Program-made: the position numbers and the translations under genes
Assembly: GCF_900460525.1 (NCBI RefSeq)
Contig: NZ_UHIY01000001.1
Coordinates: 1,364,001 to 1,428,000, forward strand
Length of the DNA stretch: 64,000 nucleotides
Direction: 5' to 3'
Origin: Yersinia kristensenii
Lineage (GTDB): Bacteria; Pseudomonadota; Gammaproteobacteria; Enterobacterales; Enterobacteriaceae
Shown here: piece by piece, positions 7,899-18,177 of the stretch
How positions within the stretch are numbered: position 1 is the first letter of the stretch
Layout of the letters: every line of letters starts with the position of its first letter
Notes under the pieces: model-generated
What the model saw: only the letters and a program-made list of their open reading frames with translations
Told to the model about the DNA's origin: nothing
Databases searched by the model: none

Positions 7899-10800
7899 TT
7901 AATGACATTAATCAGATTCAAGAGTTACTGCCCAGCCGTGCAACCGGTGAGATCCAACAGCGCTGGTTTGGTGGCAAACATCATTACAATATTGATGCAA
8001 AATTACTTTTGACGGAACAAGAAGTTAACTGGATTCAACATCATCCTGTGGTGACCTATGTTGCACCACAGGATCTGGCTCCATTGGTTTTTCGTGATCG
8101 CCAAACGGGTAAAATAGCCGGTTTTTCTGTCGATTTGATTGATATTATTTCACGCCAAACTGGGATTAAATTTGAGCCAATTTACGCCCAAGATACCGGT
8201 GAAGGTATGCGTAATTTTGTTGACGGAAAAATAGATATGCTACCGATTGTCGCGGTACGCAATGGCCAATACGGCAGTAACCTTTACTCCTCCCCCGTCG
8301 CCCAATCCTTGTGGGGCATATTGACGCGAGAAGATCGCAACGATATCAACAACGTAGTAGATTTAGCAGGAAAGCGAGTCGGTATACCTGCGGGTAGTAC
8401 CTCCAGTGGAACCATTAGTAACCCTCTTTTGGCCCAAAAAATCACCTTTGTAGAGGCACCCGACACCATAACGTTGGTAAGTTGGTTACAACAAGGGAAA
8501 GTAGACGCGATTATCAAGATAATGATGACCGCTAACTATCTGTCAGCACAGAACTTTACTCCTAATATTAAAATAGTCGCCGTCACTGGAGAAGAGCCAT
8601 TGATGATGACATTTGCCATCAGTCCGGCACTACCTGAATTAAAAACTATCATTGATAAGGTCATTGAATCTATCCCACCGGAAGAATTAGACAATCTGAT
8701 CAGTGAATGGAGTACATTCAAACCCAAACCGACCTCTTTCGATGAGAATTATTTAGAAAATGAATGGTTGATACCGGCGCTGAAAATAATCTCTGGCCTA
8801 CTGCTGGTTTTCGGCTTGTATCTTTGTTATCTGGTGTTCAATAAACGCCGCCAGGCCAAGTTGTTACAGGCTCGTTTGCGGCAACAAGAAACCATTATTA
8901 ATGCCCTACCTTTTGCCGTTTTTATTCGCACCACAAATGATGAGTTAGCTGTTTATAACAGCCACTTTGCCAATGCCCATCAAGATAAACTGAACGACAT
9001 GCTCAATCAAAATACTGAGCAAGCCCAATGGCCAATGACCAACCCACTTAATCGCGAGATAGATAAGTATTGTCGTTATGTCTTACAAGACAGACTGCCC
9101 CAAATGGTGGATTTATCTATTGAAATAAACGGTGAGTTGCGTGATATCTTCCTGTGGATTATTCCGCTGGATAATGCGGAGCGCAGCCTACTCGGTGGCT
9201 GGCTGGATATCAGTCAACGCAAAACCGTTGAACGGCAACTCGAAGCAGCCCGTGTCGAAGCCGAAAGTGCCAACCGCACCAAGAGTACTTTCCTGGCGAC
9301 CATTAGCCATGAACTGCGCACGCCAATGTACGTCATTATGGGGTTGTTAGAGCTGGAACTACGCAGTGACCAGCCGGTGGATAAAAACACGCTGGCGACA
9401 GTGTCTAATTCTGCTCAATCTTTGATGCTATTGCTCGATGACATTATCGACTCCGCCAAAATAGAAGCCGGACAACTGAGTGTTCACCCTGCCGAGGTGG
9501 ATTTCCGTCAGGAAATAGGGCGGATGCTATTGATTTATCAACCTATTGCTGATGAACGCCATCTTAAACTCTCTCGTTGGCTGGATGACCAAATCCCTGA
9601 TTTGGTGATAGTGGATATGCTGCGTATGCGCCAGGTGATGGGTAATCTATTAGGTAATGCCCTGAAGTTTACCGAACAGGGCGGTGTGTCAGTGGATATC
9701 ACGTGGGAAGCCACTGACGAAAAACAAGGCGTAATGAATATCGATATTACGGATACCGGTATTGGCATTTCTCCTGCGGCACAGGCCACATTATTCCAGC
9801 CATTCAGCCAAGCCAATGAGGGTAAATCACCGCGTTTCGGCGGTTCTGGTTTAGGGTTGTGGATCTGCCATCAATTGATTCACAAAATGGGTGGGGAAAT
9901 AACATTAGAAAGTCAGCTGGGCAAAGGCACCAGTCTGTTTATTACATTACCGCTGGAAATTGCCACAGCCAGTGATTTGCCACCGGATTCAACCATTGTC
10001 GACGTAGATGCAACGCAACTGAGTCAGTTGAAAAACTTGCGTATTCTGGTAGTAGATGATTTACCCGCCAACCGTCAATTGCTTCAACAACAGTTAGTCT
10101 TTATCGGTATCGAGCAAGTCATGAGTGCCAAAAATGGCGCTGAAGCTTGGCAGATATTACAGCAGTATAGTTTTGATGCCGTCATCACCGATTACAATAT
10201 GCCTTTGATGAATGGTTATGAACTGGCCGCCCATATCCGTAATAGTGCGACGATGAAAGATATGGTTATCATCGGTTGTACCGCAGATGCACGAGAAGAA
10301 AGTACCACCCTCTGCATTGAGGCCGGTATGAATGATTACATAGTGAAACCCGTGGCTATTGATACACTGCGCACCACCCTGCTTCGCCAGGAAATTATTA
10401 GCAATAATATGGATATTATTCATCATGACACCGTCATTGATGTCACCGCACAAGATAACGCATCTCAGGAAGTGGTAATTTCATCTGACAGTAAAAAACA
10501 ATCCTCCTTTATGACGGCACAGAAAAAACTAAAATCACTCTCAAGAGGCAATAGCGAGGTGGAGTTGAAGTTATTGCAATCATTGCTGGAGAGTAATGTG
10601 CAAGATACTGCGGCGCTGACACAGCTGTATACCCGCCTGACTGTTGATATAGACAACACCATTTCTGCTGATATTTATAAAGAAATGGCGAGTCTGGTTC
10701 ATCGAATTAAAGGCGGCGTACAACTGATTGATGCTCTGACATTGGTGGAAAGTTGTATTAAATTCGAATCTCTACTGCACGCACAGGATAAATACCCTGT

Positions 10801-10903
10801 GATTATACATGGCATTGACTACCTGATGTTATTGACCGTGACAAACCAATTATTAGTAGAATTAATTGCCTCATACGCTGAAATAGTGAGTTCACCACAA
10901 TAG
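7871..10903 (+). CDS. EvgS/BvgS-type hybrid sensor kinase, frameshifted from its N-terminus
   Basis: This frame carries on the sensor begun in the previous entry. FLALEKNQKLIND and EIQQRWFGG finish the first solute-binding domain, and a second one follows (VTYVAPQDLAPLVFRD...). After it come a TM helix (LIPALKIISGLLLVFGLYLCYL), a PAS-like region, and a HisKA domain (SHELRTPM, His about 434 counted from 8009). The HATPase follows (NLLGNALKF, DTGIGI, GSGLGLWICHQL), then a receiver (VVDDLPANR, phospho-Asp in ITDYNMP) and an HPt domain (HRIKG). That is the full BvgS/EvgS phosphorelay. A codon-level start is lacking: TTG at 8009 is only the first possible codon. The kinase would be made only by frameshifting or by reinitiation. 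All catalytic motifs are intact, so the lesion is recent or is bypassed. Confidence 0.75.
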   Translation: MALEKNQKLINDINQIQELLPSRATGEIQQRWFGGKHHYNIDAKLLLTEQEVNWIQHHPVVTYVAPQDLAPLVFRDRQTGKIAGFSVDLIDIISRQTGIKFEPIYAQDTGEGMRNFVDGKIDMLPIVAVRNGQYGSNLYSSPVAQSLWGILTREDRNDINNVVDLAGKRVGIPAGSTSSGTISNPLLAQKITFVEAPDTITLVSWLQQGKVDAIIKIMMTANYLSAQNFTPNIKIVAVTGEEPLMMTFAISPALPELKTIIDKVIESIPPEELDNLISEWSTFKPKPTSFDENYLENEWLIPALKIISGLLLVFGLYLCYLVFNKRRQAKLLQARLRQQETIINALPFAVFIRTTNDELAVYNSHFANAHQDKLNDMLNQNTEQAQWPMTNPLNREIDKYCRYVLQDRLPQMVDLSIEINGELRDIFLWIIPLDNAERSLLGGWLDISQRKTVERQLEAARVEAESANRTKSTFLATISHELRTPMYVIMGLLELELRSDQPVDKNTLATVSNSAQSLMLLLDDIIDSAKIEAGQLSVHPAEVDFRQEIGRMLLIYQPIADERHLKLSRWLDDQIPDLVIVDMLRMRQVMGNLLGNALKFTEQGGVSVDITWEATDEKQGVMNIDITDTGIGISPAAQATLFQPFSQANEGKSPRFGGSGLGLWICHQLIHKMGGEITLESQLGKGTSLFITLPLEIATASDLPPDSTIVDVDATQLSQLKNLRILVVDDLPANRQLLQQQLVFIGIEQVMSAKNGAEAWQILQQYSFDAVITDYNMPLMNGYELAAHIRNSATMKDMVIIGCTADAREESTTLCIEAGMNDYIVKPVAIDTLRTTLLRQEIISNNMDIIHHDTVIDVTAQDNASQEVVISSDSKKQSSFMTAQKKLKSLSRGNSEVELKLLQSLLESNVQDTAALTQLYTRLTVDIDNTISADIYKEMASLVHRIKGGVQLIDALTLVESCIKFESLLHAQDKYPVIIHGIDYLMLLTVTNQLLVELIASYAEIVSSPQ

Positions 10904-10911
10904 TGTGGTGA
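10892..10911 (+). terminator. Stem-loop around the sensor stop codon
   Basis: TCACCACA at 10892-10899 pairs perfectly with TGTGGTGA at 10904-10911; the TAG stop codon sits in the loop. No clear T-run follows. Confidence 0.4.
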
Positions 10912-10985
10912 CCTAATTCAAACAGGGCACTTGTTAGAGATATAACAAACAACACTAACGAAGAGAGAAAGCGGGAGATAGGCTT

Positions 10986-11077
10986 TGGCAGATCACAGGA
11001 GTCGAACCTGCCCGGGACCGCTGGCGGCCCCATCTGGATTTGAAGTCCAGCCGCCCCACCGGGGACGATGATCTTCC
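10986..11077 (-). tRNA. selC: tRNA-Sec (UCA), selC, with shortened 3' end
   Basis: The minus strand from 11077 reads as the selenocysteine tRNA: GGAAGATC 5' acceptor strand, extended D arm (CCCCGGTGGGG), anticodon arm with TCA (CTGGACTTCAAATCCAG), long variable arm (GGGGCCGCCAGCGGTCCC) and T arm (GGTTCGACTCC). In E. coli the 3' end is GATCTTCCGCCA; here it is GATCTGCCA, three bases shorter (92 rather than 95 nt). Either TCC has been lost, leaving only five acceptor pairs before GCCA, or the stem is read as GATCTGCC with one A-G mismatch and no encoded CCA. The window also holds selA, selB and the UGA-containing fdoG that need it. Confidence 0.93.
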
Positions 11078-11104
11078 ATCTGGAAGATGGGTAGTAAGCC
11101 GGTG

Positions 11105-11110
11105 ATTATA
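11105..11110 (-). promoter_or_regulatory. Likely selC -10 box
   Basis: A perfect TATAAT on the minus strand lies 28 bases before the mature 5' end of the tRNA, preceded by an AT-rich stretch. The -35 is weak. The leader between them carries an ATCTTCCA/TGGAAGAT inverted repeat (11071-11088) that includes the first bases of the tRNA. Confidence 0.5.
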
Positions 11111-11209
11111 GCGTGTTTATTATATGACGCTATTCATTCAATAGACATGGTGAATAAATCCCTCTCGCAAAGTGCGATGGTAAAATCATTATTAGCGGCT
11201 CAAAAACAG

Positions 11210-12403
11210 CTAATAGCTGACTTCGCCATATTTATCACGATGCTCTTTCGGGGTGATTGAATAACCTTTTTTGAAAACTGAATAGAAATATTGCAACGAC
11301 GGATAACCACACATTTGTGAGATTTCATTGATGGGTAATGAAGTTGCAGACAACAAATTACGCGCCCTATCGAGTTTCTCCTCATGGATAACACCATGAA
11401 TTGTCTGCCCAATATCATCTTTAAAGCGCTTTTCCAAATTTGATCGCGACATCCCTACAGCATCCAAAACTTGCTCGACCTTAATCCCTTTGCAAGCATG
11501 ATGGCGGATATAATGCATCGCCTGAATCACCGCCGGATCGCGCAATGAGCGGAAATCCGTCGAGCGCCGCGCCATCACTTTGACCGGTGGCACCAAAATG
11601 CGCTGCAATGGCGGAGCTTCTTGTTGTTTCTGGCGCTGATTAAGGCGCTGATGCAGTAACTTAGCTGCCCGATAGCCCATCTGCCGTGTCCCCTGCACCA
11701 CCGACGAAAGCGCCACCCGCGATAAATAGCGAGTGAGCTCTTCATTATCAATGCCAATCACACTCAATTTCTCCGGCACCGCAATATCCAGGTGCTCACA
11801 TACTTGTAATAAATGCCGCGCCCGTGCATCTGTTACTGCAATAATCCCCGTCTGATGTGGCAGCGTTTGTACCCAGTCCGCCAGCCGATTTTGGGTATAT
11901 TGCCAATTAGCTGGCGCGGTGGCCATTCCCTGATAAACCACCCCTTGATATTGCTCTGCCGCCACTAATTGCCGAAAAGCATATTCCCGCTCTTGCGCCC
12001 AGCGTTTATCACTGCTGGCCGGTAACCCGTAAAAAGCAAAACGGTTTAAACCCTTTTCTTTCAAATGCATAAACGCGGCTTCAACCAAGGCGGTATTATC
12101 GGTCGCAATATAATCCACTGGTGGATAATCTTCTTGTTGATGATAAGAGCCTCCAACGCCGATAATCGGTACATCAACATTTTCGAGCAATTGCTCTATC
12201 TGCCGATCATCAAAATCAGCAATAACACCGTCGCCCAACCAGTCCCGAATATTATCGATACGGCAGCGAAAATCCTCTTCGATAAAAATATCCCAATCAC
12301 ATTGTGATGCCTGCAAATATTCGCCGACACCTTCCACCACTTGCCGGTCGTACACTTTATTAGCGTTAAATAGCAAGGTTATCCGGTAGCGTTTCTCAAA
12401 CAT
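11210..12403 (-). CDS. xylR: Xylose operon activator XylR
   Basis: 397 residues, colinear with E. coli XylR (392). The start is the ATG at 12403 (FEKRYRITLLFNANKVYDRQVVEGVGEYL), with AGGAG about 9 bases upstream; the longer open frame upstream is not needed. Residues 1-280 form a LacI/PBP-type xylose-binding domain (VIADFDDRQIEQLL, VIGIDNEELTRYLS). The C-terminal 110 residues are an AraC-type pair of helix-turn-helices (CKGIKVEQVLDAVGMSRSNLEKRFK, INEISQMCGYPSLQYFYSVFKK). It activates xylAB and xylFGHR when D-xylose binds, together with CRP. It is the last gene after xylFGH, as in E. coli. Confidence 0.97.
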   Translation of the reverse strand: MFEKRYRITLLFNANKVYDRQVVEGVGEYLQASQCDWDIFIEEDFRCRIDNIRDWLGDGVIADFDDRQIEQLLENVDVPIIGVGGSYHQQEDYPPVDYIATDNTALVEAAFMHLKEKGLNRFAFYGLPASSDKRWAQEREYAFRQLVAAEQYQGVVYQGMATAPANWQYTQNRLADWVQTLPHQTGIIAVTDARARHLLQVCEHLDIAVPEKLSVIGIDNEELTRYLSRVALSSVVQGTRQMGYRAAKLLHQRLNQRQKQQEAPPLQRILVPPVKVMARRSTDFRSLRDPAVIQAMHYIRHHACKGIKVEQVLDAVGMSRSNLEKRFKDDIGQTIHGVIHEEKLDRARNLLSATSLPINEISQMCGYPSLQYFYSVFKKGYSITPKEHRDKYGEVSY

Positions 12404-12491
12404 GGAAATGGCTCCTGAAATAGGTGGCAGATGGGCATAACAGACAGAGAGATCAATGCAGTATGGCATTGATCTCTCTGCAAAGATGGGA

Positions 12492-13676
12492 TCAGACGCG
12501 GCGTTTTGTGGCGGAATCCATCCACACCGCCAGCAGCAAAATGGCGCCTTTGACAATGTACTGCCAGAAAGTCGGCACATCCAGCATGCTCATCCCATTG
12601 TCGAGAGAAGCCATGATAAATGCCCCCATAACCGCACCAGCAACACTGCCAATCCCGCCGGCAAGACTGGTACCACCAATGACACAAGCGGCAATCGCAT
12701 CCAGTTCAGCAATATTACCGGCAGACGGTGAACCAGCTCCCAAACGGGAACTAAGAATCAAACCCGCTATCGCCACCATCAATCCATTAATGGCAAATAC
12801 CGCCAGTTTGGTGCGCTCTACATTAATCCCAGACAAACGAGCCGCATCGATATTGCCGCCAATAGCATAGATCCGGCGGCCAAAAGCGGTACGAGTGGCC
12901 ATAAAAATACCTGCTAGCATCAGCGCCGTGAGAATCAATACCGGCGTAGGGACCCCCCGATAATCATTCAGTAAATATATGGCACCAAGAACGATAATGG
13001 CGGTAATAGTTTGACGAGTAACATCCCCCTGCGGCGCGGCTACCGGTAAGCCCAGCCGAATACGGTGACTGCGCCGACGCCATTGCCAAACCACAAACAA
13101 CATTAAACCAATGGCACCAATACCAAATCCGAAACCATTGGGCAGATAACTTTGGCCAATCTGCGACATAGCATTACTGGTCGGCGATACGGTAGTGCCG
13201 TTGGTAATCCCGATTAAAATGCCACGAAAAGCTAGCATCCCCGCCAAAGTAACAATAAATGACGGTACTTTGCGGTATGCCACCCACCAACCATTCCATG
13301 CGCCGAGTACCAACCCCAACCCAAGCGTGACCACGATAGTGAGTGGCAATGGCCAACCGAGCCACACATCAAAAATGGCCGCCGCACCGCCCAATAACCC
13401 CATCATCGAGCCAACCGATAAATCGATTTCTGCCGAAATAATGACAAAAACCATCCCCACCGCCAAAATGCCGGTGATCGCTGTTTGGCGCAGCAAATTC
13501 GAGATATTCCTGGCGCTAAGATAGGCTCCTTCGGTGGTGAAAGTGAAAAACAGCATAATAATGGCGATAGCCGCCAGCATAACAAAAACTTGAAAATTGA
13601 CTGATTTGAGTCGGAATAACGGCTTTTTATCGCCATTTTCGGGGGTGTTCACTTCAGTTTGATTAGCTTGCGACAT
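12492..13676 (-). CDS. xylH: D-xylose ABC transporter permease XylH
   Basis: 394 residues with about ten hydrophobic segments, of the ribose/xylose permease family (RbsC-like). Recognisable are the conserved [16 protein letters not shown] and [17 protein letters not shown] motifs and the C-terminal [27 protein letters not shown]. It forms the inner-membrane channel of XylFGH, likely as a dimer. It starts 4 bases after xylG ends, so the two are tightly coupled; xylR follows 88 bases downstream. Confidence 0.97.
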   Translation of the reverse strand: MSQANQTEVNTPENGDKKPLFRLKSVNFQVFVMLAAIAIIMLFFTFTTEGAYLSARNISNLLRQTAITGILAVGMVFVIISAEIDLSVGSMMGLLGGAAAIFDVWLGWPLPLTIVVTLGLGLVLGAWNGWWVAYRKVPSFIVTLAGMLAFRGILIGITNGTTVSPTSNAMSQIGQSYLPNGFGFGIGAIGLMLFVVWQWRRRSHRIRLGLPVAAPQGDVTRQTITAIIVLGAIYLLNDYRGVPTPVLILTALMLAGIFMATRTAFGRRIYAIGGNIDAARLSGINVERTKLAVFAINGLMVAIAGLILSSRLGAGSPSAGNIAELDAIAACVIGGTSLAGGIGSVAGAVMGAFIMASLDNGMSMLDVPTFWQYIVKGAILLLAVWMDSATKRRV

Positions 13677-13680
13677 GGGT

Positions 13681-15195
13681 TTAACTCCTGAGTGCGGCTT
13701 CCATGACCTTTTCTTGCGTCAGATTATGGTTAATGAGATCGGCTTTGATGCGCCCTTGATGCATGACCAACACCCGATCGCTTAATCCCAAGACCTCCGG
13801 TAATTCAGAGGAAATCACAATGACCGCAATTCCCTGCTGGACCAATTGGTTGATAAGTTTATAAATCTCATATTTTGCGCCGATGTCTATACCGCGCGTC
13901 GGTTCATCGAGGATTAAAATCCGTGGGTTCAGCAGTAAGCACTTGGCCAAAATAGCTTTTTGCTGATTGCCCCCACTGAGGCGGGCAATCGCCAGCTCCG
14001 AAGAGGAGGTTTTCACCTTTAACCGGGCCAGTGATTGCACAATAGTTGATTGTTCTTTGGCGTCATCCAGCATGCTGAAAGAGCCGGTGAAATCATCGAG
14101 CGCAGCCAGTGTGATATTAGCCCCCACGCCCATAACCGGTATGATGCCGTCTTTCTTGCGATCTTCCGGCACCATGGCAATGCCGAGTTTCATCGCTTGC
14201 TGGCAATGATTGATAGTCACCGCTTTTCCATCAATAAATATTTCTCCCTGCCAGCGGCCTGGGTAAACACCAAACAAGCATTGCACTGTTTCTGTTCGGC
14301 CCGATCCTACCAGCCCGGCAATGCCCAATATCTCCCCGCGTTTCAAAGAGAAAGAGACGTCATCCACTCGGCGAATATGGCGGTTCACGGTGTGCCAGGC
14401 GCAGATATTTTCCACCCGCAGAATTTCCTCACCAATGTGGTGGGCTTCGTGTGGATAGAGCTCTTTAAGTTCGCGGCCCACCATCATGGCAATGATGTCA
14501 TCTTCACTCATGGTCGCCGCAGGGCGAGTGCCGATATGGCGGCCATCGCGGATCACACAGATATGATCGGATATCGCTTTTACTTCGTTTAATTTGTGTG
14601 AGATATAAATACAAGCAATGCCGTGATTCCGTAGATCACGGATAATATCCAGCAAAATAGCCGTTTCACTTTCTGTCAAAGAAGCTGTCGGTTCATCCAA
14701 TACCAGTAACCGCACTTGTTTATTCAGCGCTTTCGCAATCTCGACCAATTGTTGCTGCCCAAGCCCCAATTCCCCCACCGGCGTATTAGGGTCTACCACC
14801 AGTTTTACTTGTGCCAGCATCCGTTGACAGCGCAAATACATGGCGTCGTAATCCATAATGCCAAAACGCCCCCATTCAGAGCCAAGGAACATATTTTCCA
14901 GCACTGACATCTGCTTTACCAAGGCTAATTCCTGATGAATTATCGCAATACCTTTTTGTTCCGTTTCACGAATATTTTTAGCCTGAAGCGTTTCACCTGC
15001 AAAAATTATTTCCCCCTGATAAGAACCTGCGGGGTAAATACCACATAACACTTTCATTAGTGTGGATTTTCCAGAGCCATTCTCACCACACAACGATAAT
15101 ACTTGCCCGGCTTCCAGTGTCAGGCTGATATTATCTACCGCCTTAACGACGCCGAATTGCTTAGTAATATTTTTCATTTCTAGCAGGTAGGGCAT
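13681..15195 (-). CDS. xylG: D-xylose ABC transporter ATP-binding protein XylG
   Basis: 504 residues with two tandem ABC ATPase domains. The first has Walker [25 protein letters not shown] in place of a canonical LSGGQ signature, and Walker [13 protein letters not shown]. The second has a degenerate Walker A (GLVGSGRTE), signature [15 protein letters not shown], and Walker [13 protein letters not shown]. This is the usual arrangement of sugar CUT2 ATPases. The start chosen is ATG 15195 ([11 protein letters not shown]), with GGAGGG 4-5 bases upstream, matching E. coli; the ORF can extend four codons further. It powers xylose import with XylH and XylF. Confidence 0.97.
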   Translation of the reverse strand: MPYLLEMKNITKQFGVVKAVDNISLTLEAGQVLSLCGENGSGKSTLMKVLCGIYPAGSYQGEIIFAGETLQAKNIRETEQKGIAIIHQELALVKQMSVLENMFLGSEWGRFGIMDYDAMYLRCQRMLAQVKLVVDPNTPVGELGLGQQQLVEIAKALNKQVRLLVLDEPTASLTESETAILLDIIRDLRNHGIACIYISHKLNEVKAISDHICVIRDGRHIGTRPAATMSEDDIIAMMVGRELKELYPHEAHHIGEEILRVENICAWHTVNRHIRRVDDVSFSLKRGEILGIAGLVGSGRTETVQCLFGVYPGRWQGEIFIDGKAVTINHCQQAMKLGIAMVPEDRKKDGIIPVMGVGANITLAALDDFTGSFSMLDDAKEQSTIVQSLARLKVKTSSSELAIARLSGGNQQKAILAKCLLLNPRILILDEPTRGIDIGAKYEIYKLINQLVQQGIAVIVISSELPEVLGLSDRVLVMHQGRIKADLINHNLTQEKVMEAALRS

Positions 15196-15286
15196 AATTC
15201 CCTCCATATATCTTTTGCTCTTGAAGTTGCAGCATGGTTAGCTACAACCTCAATAATTTAAGATATATTAAGCATCGAAAAAATAA

Positions 15287-16282
15287 TTAATAAATATCTG
15301 CTTTTTTGTGGAAACCATCGGCAATGATGGTACTGTCTATATTATTTTTATCTACTTGAATCGGTGTTAATAAATAAGCGGGAACATCTTTTATTCCGTT
15401 ATTTAATTGACTATTTGCTTTCGGCTCTTCGCCTTTACCCAAAGACACGGCAATTTCTGCGGCATCATTGGCTAATTTCGTAATGGGTTTATATACGGTC
15501 ATGGTTTGGGTACCCGCAACAATACGTTTTATTGCTGCTAAATCAGCATCCTGCCCCGAAATAGCCACCTTACCCGCCAGCCCTTGTGCCGCTAACGCCT
15601 GAATAGCGCCACCGGCGGTGGCATCATTAGACGCCACGACAGCATCAATTTTGTTATTGTTAGCTGTTAGAGCATTCTCCATGATTTTTAAAGCATTTTC
15701 CGGTAACCAGGCATCAACCCACTGATCACCAACAATTTTTATTTTACCGTCTTTTATCAATGGATTAAGTACAGTCATCTGCCCCAGGCGGAACAGTTTG
15801 GCATTATTATCGACCGGCGAGCCACCCATCAGGAAATAATTGCCCTGAGGAACCCGCTCAACCAGACTTTTAGCTTGTAGCTCACCCACTTTTTCATTAT
15901 CAAAAGAGATATAAAAATCAATATCGGCATTATTTATCATACGGTCATAAGCTAATACCTTTATTCCCTCCCGTTTTGCTTCAGCGATCACATTACTTAA
16001 TACTTGCCCGTTATAAGGAATAATAACCAGCACATCGACACCACGGTTAATCATATTTTCAATCTGTGACATTTGGGTTTCTTCATTGCCATTTGCCGAT
16101 TGAACAAATACTTTAGCGCCGAGAGACTCAGCTTTGTTAACAAAAATATCGCGGTCTTTCTGCCAGCGTTCAAGACGAAGATCGTCTATCGCCATACCAA
16201 TTTTAATTTCTTTACTGAATCCGGGCTGGCTAAACATTACCAGAGCGGCACATGCGGAGAGTAAAATGTTCTTAAATTTCAT
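15287..16282 (-). CDS. xylF: Periplasmic D-xylose-binding protein XylF
   Basis: 331 residues. A signal peptide (KNILLSACAALVMFSQPGFS, cleaved near residue 23) precedes a periplasmic-binding-protein family 4 fold: KEIKIGMAIDDLRLERWQKDRDIF, DVLVIIPYNGQVL, VLAYDRMINNADIDFYISFDNEKVG, VVASNDATAGGAIQALAAQG, SGQDADLAAIKRI. It delivers xylose to XylGH. First gene of xylFGHR, divergent from xylAB across a 378-base control region. Confidence 0.97.
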   Translation of the reverse strand: MKFKNILLSACAALVMFSQPGFSKEIKIGMAIDDLRLERWQKDRDIFVNKAESLGAKVFVQSANGNEETQMSQIENMINRGVDVLVIIPYNGQVLSNVIAEAKREGIKVLAYDRMINNADIDFYISFDNEKVGELQAKSLVERVPQGNYFLMGGSPVDNNAKLFRLGQMTVLNPLIKDGKIKIVGDQWVDAWLPENALKIMENALTANNNKIDAVVASNDATAGGAIQALAAQGLAGKVAISGQDADLAAIKRIVAGTQTMTVYKPITKLANDAAEIAVSLGKGEEPKANSQLNNGIKDVPAYLLTPIQVDKNNIDSTIIADGFHKKADIY

Positions 16283-16660
16283 CTTTCAGTACCTTTCTTA
16301 TTGTGCAAGCAGGGTAAGAGAAACGGTAAACATCAACTGCAATAGGGATTGTTGTCGCTTATTTGCACATCGGCAATTACAGATTTTCGTCCGCCAATTA
16401 TGTTTTTTGGTTTAATGTTAATTTTATGATAACGATCATGTTTTCTTTCCTGTGAAATGCATAATTCCAGTCAGAGATGTTATCCGTATAATGAATATCA
16501 GAAAGTTTCTATAATTAATCGGGTATTTATGAGATCTACGCCACAATTAATAATTCTCTGAATTTAAGTGTGAAATAACGTAATTGTGAGAATAGCCAAC
16601 AACTCCGAAGATAAAAGCTCATTAGCCCGATAATGCGGGTCAGCTTCCAAGGAGTATTGC
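16283..16660. promoter_or_regulatory. xylF/xylA divergent control region
   Basis: 378 bases between the divergent xylF and xylA starts. The block at about 16569-16586 (GTGTGAAATAACGTAATT) is nearly the same as the E. coli xylA promoter stretch, with the TAACGT/TAATTG -10 region. A TGTGAAATGCATAATT box at 16451-16466 looks like a CRP half-site on the xylF side. XylR sites are expected here but I cannot place them reliably. The xylA start has AAGGAG at 16649-16654. Confidence 0.6.
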
Positions 16661-17980
16661 ATGCAATCTTATTTTAATGAATTAGAACAAGTGCGTTACG
16701 AAGGCAGCCAGAGCACTAACCCACTGGCATTTCATCACTACAATCCGGATGAAATTATCCTTGGTAAGCGAATGGCCGATCACCTGCGATTCGCCGCCTG
16801 CTACTGGCATACCTTCTGCTGGGGCGGGGCGGATATGTTTGGCAGCAACGCGTTTGAGCGCCCATGGCAGCAGTCGGGCGATGCTCTGACTCTGGCAAAA
16901 CGCAAAGCCGATGTGGCTTTTGAATTCTTCCATAAACTGAATGTGCCTTATTACTGCTTCCACGATGTCGATGTTTCACCCGAAGGGGCATCATTAAAAG
17001 AATATCTGAATAATTTTGCCGTCATGACGGATGTATTGGCCGAGAAGCAAGAGAGTAGCGGCGTAAAATTATTATGGGGCACAGCTAACTGCTTCACCCA
17101 CCCGCGCTACGGTGCAGGGGCGGCGACCAATCCAGATCCAGAAGTTTTTAGCTGGGCGGCGACCCAAGTCTTTACCGCCATGAATGCCACCCAAAAACTT
17201 GGCGGTGAGAACTATGTTTTGTGGGGCGGACGCGAAGGTTATGAAACGCTGTTAAATACCGATTTACGCCAAGAACGTGAGCAAATTGGCCGCTTTATGC
17301 AGATGGTGGTCGAACATAAACACAAAACCGGTTTCCAGGGCACATTATTAATCGAGCCAAAACCACAGGAACCGACTAAGCATCAGTATGATTATGATGT
17401 TGCTACTGTTTATGGCTTCCTCAAGCAGTTTGGGCTGGAAAAAGAGATTAAAGTTAATATTGAAGCCAACCATGCCACTTTAGCCGGGCACTCTTTCCAT
17501 CATGAAATTGCCAGCGCAATTGCATTAGGTATTTTCGGCTCGGTGGATGCTAACCGTGGTGACCCACAATTAGGTTGGGATACTGACCAGTTCCCGAACA
17601 GTGTGGAAGAGAATGCGCTAGTGATGTTTGAAATCCTCAAAGCAGGGGGTTTTACTACCGGTGGATTGAATTTTGATGCCAAAGTACGCCGCCAAAGCAC
17701 CGATAAATATGACCTGTTCTATGGCCATATCGGGGCGATGGACACCATGGCATTAGCATTGAAAATTGCAGCGAAAATGATTGAAGATGGTCAGTTAGAT
17801 CAGCAGGTTGCGAAACGTTATGCCGGTTGGAATACCGAGTTGGGCCAGCAAATTTTGCAAGGCAAACTGTCACTGGAAGATTTGGCGTGCTATGCCGGTC
17901 AACATAATCTGAACCCACAGCATCACAGTGGGCATCAAGAGCAACTGGAAAATCTGGTTAACCGCTATATCTTTGGCTGA
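16661..17980 (+). CDS. xylA: Xylose isomerase
   Basis: 439 residues (E. coli 440). It converts D-xylose to D-xylulose in the cytoplasm, using divalent metals. Signature segments are present: [23 protein letters not shown] (catalytic His and Asp), [46 protein letters not shown] (metal Glu), [19 protein letters not shown], and [16 protein letters not shown]. The ATG follows an AAGGAG by 6 bases. xylB follows 197 bases later across a repeat-like spacer. Confidence 0.98.
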   Translation: MQSYFNELEQVRYEGSQSTNPLAFHHYNPDEIILGKRMADHLRFAACYWHTFCWGGADMFGSNAFERPWQQSGDALTLAKRKADVAFEFFHKLNVPYYCFHDVDVSPEGASLKEYLNNFAVMTDVLAEKQESSGVKLLWGTANCFTHPRYGAGAATNPDPEVFSWAATQVFTAMNATQKLGGENYVLWGGREGYETLLNTDLRQEREQIGRFMQMVVEHKHKTGFQGTLLIEPKPQEPTKHQYDYDVATVYGFLKQFGLEKEIKVNIEANHATLAGHSFHHEIASAIALGIFGSVDANRGDPQLGWDTDQFPNSVEENALVMFEILKAGGFTTGGLNFDAKVRRQSTDKYDLFYGHIGAMDTMALALKIAAKMIEDGQLDQQVAKRYAGWNTELGQQILQGKLSLEDLACYAGQHNLNPQHHSGHQEQLENLVNRYIFG

Positions 17981-17994
17981 TAACTTTTATTTAT

Positions 17995-18170
17995 CTGATG
18001 CCTGCGCCGAATAGATGAAATTTTGTTGAAAAATAGCTGATAGGCGTTATTAGCGCAGGCAGTTTGGACCTGGCCAGCGCACAGAAACCGGAGCGTACAC
18101 GCAAGTACGTGAGGATTTCGAGCACTGCTCAGGTTCAAAATGGCAAGTAAAATAGCCTATTAATATGAGG
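17995..18170. repeat. Structured repeat-like spacer between xylA and xylB
   Basis: About 175 bases with a TGCCTGCG/CGCAGGCA inverted pair (17999 and 18054), a short GTAC..GTAC palindromic core (CGTACACGCAAGTACG), and flanking AATAGCTGATAGG/CCTATT ends. This has the build of an intergenic repeat or a folded mRNA spacer. It has no coding potential. I recall similar sequences in Yersinia spacers but cannot name the family. Confidence 0.4.
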
Positions 18171-18177
18171 AACATAT

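Noticed and set aside
12379..12687. Frame running from the xylH 3' end into xylR
   Set aside because: It overlaps both genes out of frame; the xylR start at 12403 is well supported by its ribosome site and E. coli alignment.
14050..14592. 180-residue plus-strand frame
   Set aside because: Antisense shadow of xylG with no recognisable protein features.
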